Shown here one piece after another: positions 26,306 to 36,730 of a stretch of 64,000 nucleotides of DNA. Below the pieces are notes generated by a model. It searched no databases. It was given only the letters and a program-made list of their open reading frames with translations, and had not been told where the DNA came from. Source of the stretch: Monosporascus cannonballus. Taxonomy: Eukaryota > Ascomycota > Sordariomycetes > Xylariales. The stretch lies in assembly GCA_004154925.1 (NCBI GenBank), contig QJNS01000029.1:124001-188000 (forward strand). Reading direction: 5' to 3'. A program made the translations under genes and the position numbers. How positions within the stretch are numbered: the stretch's first letter is position 1; the number at the start of each line of letters is the position of its first letter.

Positions 26306-27285
26306 TGTGTTGATAGGCGGATAACACGAGTGGGAGTATGCCGCAGGAAATTCCCTAGTGGCATGAACCCCCTCGCCGCACGCCTACGGAGGAAGGGGTT
26401 AATTAGACCACCTACTTAGCTTCGAATAATCACGTCAATGAAACCGCAACAAAGTTCGGATTCAGAAGGCCCTTGTGCAAAGATGAGTGGGAATGTTGTC
26501 CGGATGAAGTTCTCCGGTCAAAAACGGGAGGATCATAGCAACTAGCCCTGCAAAAAGGTTTCGCAAGCTTTGAACATAGTTGTGACAGTTATTATGAAGG
26601 CCCGACGACGCAGTATGTATCCGTAAGAATGGAATTGCAGATAATATCGCATCCGCTTAACAATACAAGTTTGAGGTCGGTAGTGCTCGGTAGATGAAAT
26701 GAAGTAGTAGAATGGCAACGGCTAGAAAATAAATGCCGTGCAAACCAAAGAGGAAAGGCGGAAAATATTGCGGATGTTTCATAAGCTGCTAGGTTATGCT
26801 AGGGGTTGCATCACCTTTCCTATATGACTATATCACCATGCGGATTTAGGGGCTCATATTACAAAGTACATCGTAAACGTAAATAGAGCCCGTGAAGATT
26901 CCCGCCCCTCCTCTTGGTTCTTGCATGTCCAGGCCGGCTCTAATCTTGCGTCCCATCTCAATTTGTAGCAAACATAAAGTATATGTCGATGAATCATGGT
27001 ACAACCTTCCAAAAACAGCTTCGGAAGGTCCTAATTTCAAGGCGCAAGCTTTTGAGCGCTTGGTATAAAGTAACGGTATATTTCCCAATGTTTGAGAATG
27101 TCGCTAAGAAACTATATCCTCTTCTGACCAGTAGAACTTGGAGTACCTCCCACCGTCCCCTTCCGGCACACTTCTAACAGCAGGTCAACTAGCCTCCGCG
27201 TTCCTCCCTCCTGAACCCTTTCTCCCTCTATACGCGCTCCTTAACGCTCGTCTGGTGTCAACCTCAGAAGACAAGGCCAATCGCC
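26306..27285. other. Intergenic region
   Basis: Contains the 3' UTR of the secreted-protein gene and the promoter of the next gene. A short frame at 26983-27177 has no recognisable feature. Confidence 0.4.
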
Positions 27286-28307
27286 ATGGCTGCCAATGAG
27301 AATCAGAGCAACCCGCCGGGAGAGGATCGGCATAAGCCAGACAGGCCAAAGGTAACCGTGAGTATTAATAACTAGCTATGATGGAAAGGTGAATAACAAC
27401 TTGCTAACGACGAGGGTTATAGAAAAGCACCGTTACGTTGCAGTGGACCCGCTATTTAATAAATGATCGTGTCGTTGTGTACAAAGACGGGGGTAATAAC
27501 TACAAAGAAGGATACATGGTTGAGGAGGACCCCTACGTGCCTTATACAGGTGTGTATCGAAGACCAGTTCAAGCCGGAATGATAAATGTTAAGCGCGAGC
27601 GATATATAGCAAGCTGGCGCTGCGGGCCTCAATGACAACGTCCTACTCCGTTATCGTTTCGGCAACAACGTCATCGAGGCCGACAGGAACCAGGTGGTCA
27701 GGAAGGTGTCCATCACCGATGATCCGGATACTCGATACTGCACTCTCGCTGAATACTACGACGCTCAGATGTGGCGAGAGAGATACACGAGAATGGGACT
27801 ACGCCACCCCATCAAGTACCGCGATTCGGATCAAGCGATCGTTGAAGTGGATAAGAACGGGCTAGCGCTGTCTCTACACGACCTAGTCGACCCCGACAAT
27901 GTCAACGTCGGGCTGAAGACATGCGGCCATCTGATTATCCAAGGAGATCAGCCCGGCCACGTGCTCGATGCCTTGTTAACAATGTCCACGTCCGTCGAAC
28001 GGGGATCGCGGGCCACGCGCGCTTCTACACCCTTAACGACCCAGAGCAGCACAAAAACCAACTGGAGGCTGGGCTGGGTATCGTCCGCATCGATGGCAAG
28101 CCCGTGGCACGGGAGCAAGTTGTAGGAGTCATGGCGGAGGAGCAGTACACTCCCGGGCTAGTGATTGTGGAGGCGTGGTTTCATGAGGTTTCTATACTTA
28201 AATTGATAGTCGAGGCTAGTTCAGATATGGAGCAGAAACCCTCGGGAGGCCATACGGTGCCTCAAGAGGCGGATCGGCCTCGGAAACGACGAGCTCTGGC
28301 GTCCTAG
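27286..28307 (+). pseudogene. Unknown protein gene, multi-exon, with a frame break
   Basis: Proposed exons: 27286-27357 (MAANENQSNPPGED), 27423-27549 (TLQWTRYLINDRVVVYKD) and 27614 onwards (GLNDNVLLRYRFGNN, then ITDDPDTRYCTLAEYYDAQM and LKTCGHLIIQGDQPG). The introns have donors GTGAGT and GTGTGT and acceptors TATAG and GCAAG, and the joins keep frame. Near 27975 the coding character moves to another frame, which reads NNVHVRRTGIAGHARFYTL, then GLGIVRIDGKPVAREQV, and ends RPRKRRALAS at 28307. No good GT-AG intron makes this switch without losing conserved-looking sequence, so a one-base loss is likely. The product would be about 300 residues, without signal peptide or membrane segment. I do not recognise the family. 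It may be a recent pseudogene or a sequencing error. Confidence 0.5.
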
Positions 28308-30270
28308 GACACCCGCGATATCGAGGGTTCGTCTTCGCAGGGGGTTTTCGGGCATAATTGGAGGAGTTCTCTCTCCAAGGGGAATACATTAGGCTATTGA
28401 CTCCTTAGCAATTCTTGTCATGCGGGGGATCTAGGGGAACCAGTAGAACGAGAGCAGATAGCGATGGCTGAGCTATCATGAAGTAGCATGAGACATCGCG
28501 TATAGATAACCTATTAGAGTATACAGATTGTGGTGGCCCAGACGCAAACGGCCCTCCCGAGATTCAACTGGACCCCTATGTCTCTGATGCCAACTTACGG
28601 CACGTCCCTACTTCATGAACACATATGCGCTCACCTCTCTTTGTCGTGGGTTGTGAACGATCACGGTACGATCTTGAAGTGCAGTGCGCGTTTTCTTCTG
28701 TCAACGCGGTACGTCCATATAAAACCGCCAATACAATCCAGTATGATGTCGAGGATTCTGCGACGCGGTTAGTCCATCCCCGCAAAATATCAGAAATAGA
28801 CGCGCTCCATAATAAACATCATCCGACGCGCTCATCTTCTGGTGGTTGACAGGCACGTTGCTTTAGCGCCACTGGGCTCCGCGCTACCAGTGTATTGGGT
28901 ATGGTGGCACGGCATATACTCTGGACTGTACTGTAAAGCTATCCCTATCCGGAGTAGATATACCAACGGGGATTACACCATTATTGACATGAAGACGGGG
29001 GGAGGGAACTGGGGCTGCGCAAAAGGAGGGTCCCCCCAACTTCAATAGGGCAACGAGGAGCTGTTTCCCCAGAGAGGATCGCGCCATGCTCAAAGAGGCA
29101 GAGGAGAGTTGTGGAGCTCAGCAGCACGGATGAGTGGCGACATCAGACGGAACTGCTGATTTGCTCCAGTAGCACCACCCGGTACCGAGTCCTGAGTGAG
29201 CCTCGCCATCCGGGAATTCGCCATGCAGAAAAAGGCGGGGTTGAGATAGCGGTTTCGAAGCCAAGCGAGGCGATGTTTCGAAACACGATCGACCGGGAGT
29301 TCCGTCTGGCGCGGCAGAGAATTCTAGCCGAATCTCCATGTGCCCGCGCCCGTGGATACGCGCAACCCATCACTTAATCATCGACGTGCGGAATCAACGG
29401 TGGGAGAATCGCGTCGCGCGGGGACCATCCGGTAGCGTCAGGGCTTCTAGCCAGCTCTTGGGTATCGAGTCGATCAAAGTCCATCTTATCACTCACTGTA
29501 TGGCTGATCCAGTGACATATACCGCAGAGACGGGTCCCCAATCGGGAAATTCACTGACCGTCGTCGCTTAAAACTCCGTTCACTTAGAGCTCTTGTAGGT
29601 CCCGGGCGCTTGATGACTTTATATGAAGTGGGAATCTGGCGGCAAATCCGCGTCTGTTTCGTGTCTAACTCGCGTGGTCAGGCGCGATCCCCACAAACAA
29701 TACCAGCCATTGACCTTCGGCCGGCTGCAAGCCCTATTGGCAGATGTAGTTCGGGTCCTGTGCTCTGTGCAGCGGAAAACTTAGCGGGATCCACTGGGTG
29801 GCCTCTGCGCCCCGCTCCTCTTCCTTTTTGGGCTCATCGGGCTCTCTCCTCCTGTCGCCCTACGCAACTTTTCGACTCCTCCCACTGGCTCGCATCGCAG
29901 GGTGGGTGAGACAGTCGCATGCGGCCTGCATAAGGGCGATGCAAATCGTCTTCGAATGCGGCCAGTCAGCGAGCCCATCGCGCTTTACCCTGTCTGTCGC
30001 GTCTACCATTTGGCGCTTTTGTGGAGTGTTCTGCTCTGTTCAACCTGCATGGCGACTTGCAGATGCTCCAATGGTGTCGAGAATGACTCACCAACCAAGT
30101 TCACTCTATTCGCACTTTTTGATGCTAGGTTGAGCGATTATCTTGCGCGGACGGCACTATAATCTGTAAGAATGGGGGAGGAGGCGGGACCAGAGCAACG
30201 TGGAAGAGTATAACAGGGTCGACAGCCTTTGGGCCACGGCCATTTTCATTTTCTTCTGATTTTTTTGGGC
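28308..30270. other. Long intergenic region, possible gene relics
   Basis: About 2 kb of normal-GC sequence. Several 60-110 codon frames lie on both strands (for example 28842-29048, 29111-29377, 29798-30133) with no motif, consistent start context or splice structure. Nothing supported. Confidence 0.4.
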
Positions 30271-30278
30271 GTCAATGT

Positions 30279-30296
30279 TGACTCAACTCTGACTCA
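30279..30296. promoter_or_regulatory. Paired TGACTCA elements
   Basis: Two perfect TGACTCA heptamers at 30279-30285 and 30290-30296, about 290 bp before the F-box start. This is the binding sequence of bZIP factors of the Gcn4/CPC-1 type (amino-acid starvation) and of AP-1-like factors. A regulatory role is inferred. Confidence 0.45.
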
Positions 30297-30582
30297 ATTA
30301 TATGGCACTAGTATCGATGATAATGCAGGTCCCGAGCATCGCATGAGCTGCAGACAACCTCACTTTAGCTACTGCCGGCTGTAGTGCGGCTCATGGATTT
30401 ATACACATCTTATTCCGTACATTTTTAAGTTCTGACAGCATTGAAACCCGTTCGGTTCGATCCATATCTGACAGAAACATCTTGAAACTTTGCGCGCAAC
30501 AACGTAGTGGTTGGGTCACTTCAACTCCACCAACGACGAAACAATCCCAAAATAACCCTTCCCACAACGACATGAGTAAATT

Positions 30583-32967
30583 ATGGCAGCACGACCCCGA
30601 GCATTTTACTGCCTGTGGCAGGACAAGGAGATCCGGGAGAGGCTCTTTACGCTACTATCGAAGGAGGATATCTGCAACGTTAGACTCGCATCTTCGGCAT
30701 GCTGCAACCTTGTTACCAAACGGCTATTCCTACGAACCCACTTGACTTTCACGGCCAACACGTTCACCCGAGAAAGTAGGGTCCAGGCTTTATCGAGGAT
30801 AGGTCACCACATTGAACATCTGACTTTCTACTTCCCCCACTCAGATGCTACTTTCCTGCCCCCTCTGGTCCACCCGGAGACCGGGCGAGAGGTCAGCTTC
30901 TTGTATACGCCTCACACTTCAATGGCATCGGTTCTGGAGAGGCCAAAGTTTGCCAACTCGAGCCTGGGCGAAATACTCACGCTACAGTACCCTCCTCTAT
31001 TCCACGCAGCGTCTAACGTGCCCTCATTTATCAACGCGATGAAGCACTTACCCAAGATGAGGCACCTAACTATCAAGACGCCTGGCCAAGACCCCAAGGA
31101 GAGGTATCGGAGGGATATTGTCGACTATGCTCTCATCAGCCTTCGGATAGCCTTGGAGCGGGCTCCGTTGAACAAGTTGACCAAGCTGTCTCTTTCATCG
31201 GTTCACCCCTCGGCCTTCATTTATCTGCGCCATACGTCTGGTTTTGGTTGCTTGCCGTCGGCAGTTCGCAGATGGCGGCAGATCCGCAAGTTGCACATCG
31301 CTGTTGAGTCGTGGGACTTCTACGGGCCATCGCCGGGTCTCGATCACCTGAAGATGATCGATGACTTCATTCGAAGCTTTTCGGGAAGCCTCGAGAAGTT
31401 CACATTCACGTGGCTGGGTCGCAAGGGACCTTGTCCCCTCTCCCTGGCGGCGGACCCCTTATTTGCGCCGCCCCGGAATACGCAGAAACTATTCCACGAG
31501 GTCACCTCGCCCATGTCGCCATTACCGCCAACGCCGCCAAGGAAGCCGGTCGTCTTCCGCAACGTGCGTTACCTCGCCGTGCGGAATGCGACCATGAATG
31601 CGCCCCAAGTGTCCGACCTGGTCAACTCGCATCGACACTGCGTTCGTGAATTTGACTTCGAGAATGTTGTCCTTATTGATGCCGGCAACTGGGATGACGC
31701 ACTGGCTCCTCTAATGGATGATACCTCGCAGGGTGAACACTGGACCCGTCACTCAATGGCGACTATTTCCGATGTTGGAAGCATTCGTCCGGAAGTTCTG
31801 GCGGAAGATATTCCTGCCCATTCTGCTGCAGTGGCAGCGGTTTCGCAGGAACTTCTCGAGCTCGATATCAACCTCTTCCGGGACGAGGAAGGAGAGGCCC
31901 CAGAATCGGAGGATGTCGATTTGCCGTCGGATATCGAAGCTGCGCGAAAAGCGAGCTTGTTGTTCCCCAACAAACTCAAGAAGCGCCGCGTCACCAAGCG
32001 CCGGCGCAAAAGGAAGCCGAGCCACCAGCGGCGCGAGGAAGAGGCCGACATGGAGCAACGCGCGCGGCGGAACCGCCGTGATCGCTCAGAGGAGTCCCTC
32101 AATCAGCCAGATAAGGAACACCAACCTCTCCGTCGTTTCTGGCACAAGAGGTCCAAGGACACCGTCGAACAGCCGCAGACGTCTGCCACTACTTATTCTA
32201 CCCCCAACCACAGCCGCCAGCCCTCAAACGAGTCCCTACATCGCCCGCAGGAACCGCCGCGACTCGTCATCCCACACCAGACATCTCATGGGCGGCTGTT
32301 CGGTGAGGTAGAGAGCATCCACTCGTCGACCTCCTCCCGCCGGCTCTTCGGCGAGATAACGCCGGGTTCGGGCTCCGAGCCTGAACTCTCTCACTCCCCC
32401 ATCGACGAGCAGGAGGAGGACTCCTACTACTTCCGGCCCCAGACGCCGCCGACCCCGACTCCGAAGGCCCGGGCTATGCCTCCGCCGCCGTCACCGTCAA
32501 AGTCGACGATAGCGAAGCCGATGATGGAGATCTCGGCGCCGATCCTCGACACCTCGCCCGCCATGCCCACGCTGCTGCAACCCACGGTCTACGACCCCAC
32601 GGCCGAGCTGTGCTCCGAGATCTCGGCCGTGCAGCGCGACATCGAGGCCGAGGAGGCCCAACGCCTCGTCGCCGAGGACGCCGAGGTGCAGACCAGTGCC
32701 CTGCGGAGGGCCAAGGAGCTCGTGCTAAGCCGCCTGGCGGGGCGCGACTTTTACGGAACCGGCGTTGCTGCCCTCAACCCCAAATCCAGCTTCAGGGGGG
32801 ATAACGGCGGCAGCCCCAGGAAGGAGAGCTTCAGTGCGGGGAGCTTCCTGAGCAGCGCGCGCTTCCGCGAGGGCTTGTTTGGGCGGAGCACCTCCGTCGT
32901 CAACATGGCCCCCGTTAGCACTGATCATCGGAGCATGGATGTCCCGATCCTGTTTAGCAGGTGCTAA
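30583..32967 (+). CDS. F-box-type protein, likely SCF substrate adaptor
   Basis: 794 residues, intronless. The N-terminus (CLWQDKEIRERLFTLLSKEDI, then NVRLASSACCNLVTKRLF at about residues 10-50) has the pattern of an F-box, which would bind Skp1 in an SCF ubiquitin ligase. Residues about 60-370 are Leu-rich and ordered (RIGHHIEHLTFYFP, NAMKHLPKMRHLTIKTPG, LTKLSLSSVHPSAF, WDFYGPSPGLDHLK, RNVRYLAVRNATMNAPQ), like the degenerate leucine-rich region of many F-box proteins. Residues 420-790 are disordered: a KKRRVTKRRRKRK run (possible nuclear signal), Pro-rich sequence, and a predicted helix near 675-710. The start is uncertain: an ATG at 30572 in another frame reads MSKLWQHDPEHFTA, which would fit better before LWQDKEI if one base were missing. 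Substrate unknown. Confidence 0.85.
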   Translation: MAARPRAFYCLWQDKEIRERLFTLLSKEDICNVRLASSACCNLVTKRLFLRTHLTFTANTFTRESRVQALSRIGHHIEHLTFYFPHSDATFLPPLVHPETGREVSFLYTPHTSMASVLERPKFANSSLGEILTLQYPPLFHAASNVPSFINAMKHLPKMRHLTIKTPGQDPKERYRRDIVDYALISLRIALERAPLNKLTKLSLSSVHPSAFIYLRHTSGFGCLPSAVRRWRQIRKLHIAVESWDFYGPSPGLDHLKMIDDFIRSFSGSLEKFTFTWLGRKGPCPLSLAADPLFAPPRNTQKLFHEVTSPMSPLPPTPPRKPVVFRNVRYLAVRNATMNAPQVSDLVNSHRHCVREFDFENVVLIDAGNWDDALAPLMDDTSQGEHWTRHSMATISDVGSIRPEVLAEDIPAHSAAVAAVSQELLELDINLFRDEEGEAPESEDVDLPSDIEAARKASLLFPNKLKKRRVTKRRRKRKPSHQRREEEADMEQRARRNRRDRSEESLNQPDKEHQPLRRFWHKRSKDTVEQPQTSATTYSTPNHSRQPSNESLHRPQEPPRLVIPHQTSHGRLFGEVESIHSSTSSRRLFGEITPGSGSEPELSHSPIDEQEEDSYYFRPQTPPTPTPKARAMPPPPSPSKSTIAKPMMEISAPILDTSPAMPTLLQPTVYDPTAELCSEISAVQRDIEAEEAQRLVAEDAEVQTSALRRAKELVLSRLAGRDFYGTGVAALNPKSSFRGDNGGSPRKESFSAGSFLSSARFREGLFGRSTSVVNMAPVSTDHRSMDVPILFSRC

Positions 32968-33712
32968 TTCGAAAAAAGGTGTTGCGGACGATGGTGTGAT
33001 GGTAATGATTGATGATGATTTTGAACGCCTGGCGTTTGATGGCTATGAATGATGACCCTAGAAAAAAGAACCAGGCGTTTACGACTGGTCATGATACCAT
33101 TTTTGGTCCCTAAAACAGAGGACCACATTCCTTCGCTTGAATATATATTCTCTTTTGTTGTATCACTCAAGGCTATCCATCATGATACAAATTTGAACCA
33201 AATTCGGTGCTTTTTGACACTAGGTCCGGCGATTTCCTTCGTAATGTGATTTGTGAACTCCTCATGTATCTAGGCTTGCACTGCATCCACGGCCCGAGAC
33301 CCGGCTACCACCTTCGACGCCACCACGTCGTTGTCGAGCCGGGAATTCCCTATCCGCGCCCAGAGGGTATGTGCTGGGTTAGCATCCCAAAGCGCTGCCA
33401 AGTCTCAAGACCTCCACCTTCCTGTCGGGCGGTCGGGTTCTGACCAGAATCGACTGGGTGGGTCGCTTGGGGCCCTCCGCAACCCGATTTGCTGGGGCCA
33501 GGAGTTGGTGATCTTCGGTTACCGCATTCGAGAATTTCACCTATTTATCTCATTCAGCATGCCCCTCCTGCCGCAATTATTTGCGCCGACCGACGATACG
33601 TCGTTTGCAGGTGCAGCAAGCGGGTGCGGAGGATTGCCCTTGTCTTTCTTGTCGCAACCACATCTGCTTCGTTGGGAGGTTTTCAATGCGACAGCCAGCT
33701 AGGTAGGGCCCG
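32968..33712. other. Intergenic region
   Basis: 3' UTR of the F-box gene, then sequence upstream of the SDR relic. The frame at 33331-33702 shows no motif. Confidence 0.4.
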
Positions 33713-34798
33713 ATGCCTTCCGTCTGTTGGGCGCTCGGCGCCGGCCTGGCCCTCCATCTGTCCTACAAGGTCTTGGACTTCGTGCGGCTGTGCACCAGTA
33801 TCAGGTGCAACCGGAGATTAGGATAAAGTCTGCTCTAGGAGAAACTACCAATATATATAGACCTCTTACGGGGCTTTATCATAAATCTCCGGTTGCACCT
33901 GACAACTAGACCCTCGGGCCTCGATACACGCGTACGCGCTGCCGGCGCCGACGGGAGCCCGGCTTGGGCCCTGGTGACGGGCGCTAGCGACGGCATCGGC
34001 GGGCACTTTGTTTCGAGCTCGCGGCGCAAGGGTTCAACCCCGTCGTGCACGGGCGCAATCCCGTAAAGCTCGATGGGGAGGGGGAGGGATGAGCCGTCCC
34101 GGGCGCACTCGGCGCGCTCGTTCCGGATCCTCGTCCTCGACGCCTTCGAGTACCACAACAAGGACGCCGTGGACATCGACGGAATCGTACGGGAGGCGGT
34201 GGATGACATACACGTCACGGTGGTCATCAACTGCGCCGGTGCCGGGCCGCGCCCCACGTTCGCCCCGCTCGCGCGCTGCGGCAGACAGGACATCCTCACG
34301 ATCCACCTGAACGCGGCCTTCTCGGCGTTCGTGACCTGGGCCGTCATCCCCGTACTCCGCAACAGCACGTCGCCGGCCCTGCTCCTCAACATCGCCTCCG
34401 TGTCCGACGTCGGGTTGCCGCTCGTCTCGTTCTATGGCGCCCCCGAAGCCTTCAGGCACATGCACGGCCTATCGGTGTGGCGCGAGGATAAAGATGGACT
34501 ACCACCGATGCCATAAGGATGTCGAGGTCCTCTGGCGCCGCGTCGGTGCCGTCACGGCTATCTCGCACAGGCGGCGCGCCCCCTCGCTCTTCTTCCCCGC
34601 CGCGCCCACCGTGGCCAGAGCCGTGCTCGCGCGCACCAGGTTGCGACCGCGAGAGCGTCGTCCCCTATTGGCCGCAATGCCCTGCAGCGGGTCGCGCTGG
34701 CTGTCCTGCCGACAGCGCTCGCGGATTCAATCATGATTGAGACTATGCGGGAGCGGAGTACGGAGCAGGATGCTGCTGCGGTGACGAAGGAGGCGTGA
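33713..34798 (+). pseudogene. Short-chain dehydrogenase/reductase pseudogene (membrane-anchored ketoreductase type)
   Basis: Frames from all three registers together make one SDR. From ATG 33713 there is a hydrophobic anchor, SVCWALGAGLALHLSYKVLDF. After a 102-bp insertion come TRPSGLDTRV, then AWALVTGASDGIG (cofactor motif TGxxxGIG). A frame change gives LAAQGFNPVVHGRNP. Another gives VVINCAGAG (NNAG position), LLLNIASVSD and SFYGAPEAF. A last one gives NALQRVALAVLPTALADSIM, ending at 34798. The layout is that of very-long-chain 3-oxoacyl-CoA reductase/17-beta-HSD-like enzymes, which sit in the ER and reduce keto groups. The catalytic YxxxK reads YGAPE, so the Lys is lost. At least three frameshifts and the insertion make it non-functional. 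Confidence 0.8.
33801..33902. mobile_element. Short inverted-repeat element (MITE-like) in the SDR pseudogene
   Basis: 102 bp whose ends are 19-bp perfect inverted repeats (TCAGGTGCAACCGGAGATT and its complement). The match continues imperfectly for about 9 more bases (GATAAAG / CTTTATC). The AT-rich middle contains ATATATATAG. It interrupts the reading frame and brings a stop. A target duplication is not clear (left TA, right CA). Confidence 0.7.
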
Positions 34799-35073
34799 GT
34801 CCGTGGGAACCGACGACAGGCGGTGACATTTAGGAATGCATCCGATGAGGATGGTATGGTCTCGGTGGACGTGATCGGGAGCGGATGCCGGTGATTATAC
34901 ATACGCCCTGCCTTTATGCCACCACTCTCAAGCTTATGGCAATTCTAAGTTGCTATGTAAGCGACTTCTGAAGTGGACCGAATCAAATATGGAAGATACT
35001 ATCAACCGAGCCTGCTATTGTGGTGTGTCAGATGAAGTGCAAAGTAAGGCAGAAGAACCAGTCTAGAAGCTAG
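34799..35073. other. Downstream of the SDR relic
   Basis: No coding character; it leads into dispersed repeat remnants starting near 35074. Confidence 0.4.
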
Positions 35074-35231
35074 GTAGTCCGTAGTACAGGTAACGAATAG
35101 ACCGTCATTAACGCCTGACTCTTCCTAGCTGTTCGAGGGCGAAGTCCCCTATATGTATATATATACACAAGAGGATTCTCACTGGTGGGTTGCTACAGCC
35201 CAGAAAGGGGGCTCCACATTATCTCCTCACA
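35074..35231 (+). repeat. Diverged LTR-like repeat, copy a
   Basis: About 158 bp that aligns with 56850-57000: a shared TAGTCCGTA/TAGTTCGTA start, GGTAACNNATAGA, then ACGCCTG, a CCCCTATATGTATATATATACAC-like block (shortened in the partner), and CCCAGAAAGGGG near the end, finishing CTCACA. Looks like an old solo LTR; family unknown. Confidence 0.55.
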
Positions 35232-35521
35232 AAATACCAGATACTGTATACCAACTCGTGTTGAATTGGAATATGTGTTAAGGAATCCCAGAGGCCTTGG
35301 TAACAGCATTAAGTTTTAGTTTTTTACAACAATCAGCCATATACCTGCTCTTGTCTAGGCTGCAGCCCTAGGAGTCCCTATAGCAAGTCCAACAGAAATC
35401 TTGAGGTTGCCGCGCACACGGGCAATTCGGCCCTTAAACTCCATGGTGGAAGCCGCACTCTGGATGGTGTCTCCAAGGCTCCTCGTTAATACTCCCCCTT
35501 GTCCCTAGACCACCGGTGTCC

Positions 35522-35639
35522 TGTCATGTGTCAAGGTGGAATCTTCTAGAAAGGGGCCATACAGGGTTTGTAAGGCCGTTTCCCTCTCATATATTAGAGG
35601 GGGGCAGGCGTTAATGGTCATCTCCATTGCCACCTAACA
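35522..35639 (-). repeat. Diverged LTR-like repeat, copy c (inverted)
   Basis: Read on the minus strand it starts TGTTAGGTGG, contains GACCATTAACGCCTGCCC and GGCCCCTTTCTAGAAG, and ends CATGACA. It is related to 35074-35231 and 56850-57000 but in opposite orientation and shorter (118 bp). Confidence 0.45.
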
Positions 35640-36730
35640 GCTAGTTTCCTGCCTTTCATTCCGTGCTACCATTTCCCCTGGCAGTCTTGGTAACCAGAAT
35701 TTGTCTCCATCTTCGGGACAAGAACACCTGAACGAAAGCGACTGATAAGTTTAGGGACTTTCCCGTTGTCTTGGGGATCGCTTTCTCCTTGCTTGCAACT
35801 ACTCTGATCTCTCCCACCTTTCTGAGACTGGTAGGCGTCGTGGTTATAGCTACTGTCGCTCAGGTCATAGTGATCTGAATCCGTCATATCATTTATTTTA
35901 TGCGAACTTGTTTGAGGCGCCGGCTTGGGTGTCCCACTGATAGATAAGCGTGCAGTTCTTTCATATAGTCCCCTATCGGTGAGCGAATTCTTCCTATCGT
36001 AATTTTTGTGCCTTCTAGGCGGGGTGCTTGCGTATTTGCTGGCAGCCTTGAGTAAGGCTTCGGCATGGGACGTTTCTCACTCTGCAACTGCTTCAGGGAG
36101 GTAGCTGATTGTTGAGTATCCTGCGAATTGACTTGCAGTTATTTCAACTTTGGACACCTCAGGTGATGGAAATTTCTCTAGATTAATTAGTGATTGAAGA
36201 CACATTAGGGTTTAGAGTCGATTCTGCCCAGTTCTCAAGGCTGTGTAGATCCAACAGCGCATTTTGAATTGCCATGTCAGTGACATATATTGGTGTCGAA
36301 TTTCATGGTGTGTGAAGGAAGCTCAAAGTCCGGCATTATATATTAATGTGTTCAAGGTGGCCATATTCTTAAACAAAACATTTTGCTCGCATCTAGTAGA
36401 AAATCAAAACATAGTCGTGAACCGATTTCAACAGAGACACAGTTCCGCCGCTGTCTCGATCAGCACCTTTATGCTAGCCTACGGCAGGACTTGAATAAAG
36501 GGAGTTGTATGCTATGACAATATGTGGAAAGAAGGTTATGATATTGTGATATTATAGATTCTCAGCGATTTCGTAAACTTTCGTAATAGTTTCTTGGTTA
36601 ACATTGATATCTTCAAGGCATAGATATATTTTCGCCCTATTTGTCTGTGGAGTCGGGCTATAAACATCTCCCGATGCCGTCACTGGGAAGCCGCAGTTCC
36701 CAGATATCGACGGGCGTTTATCTCCGCCAC
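35640..36730 (-). other. Intergenic region with possible retroelement remnant
   Basis: Two consecutive minus-strand frames, 36087-35893 (PYSRLPANTQAPRLEG, GDYMKELHAYLSVGHP) and 35887-35666 (GGRDQSSCKQGESDPQDNG, ISRFRSGVLVPKMETN), have biased composition. They lie beside LTR-like repeats, so they may be a Gag remnant. No diagnostic motif is present. The rest to 36730 shows nothing. Confidence 0.3.
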
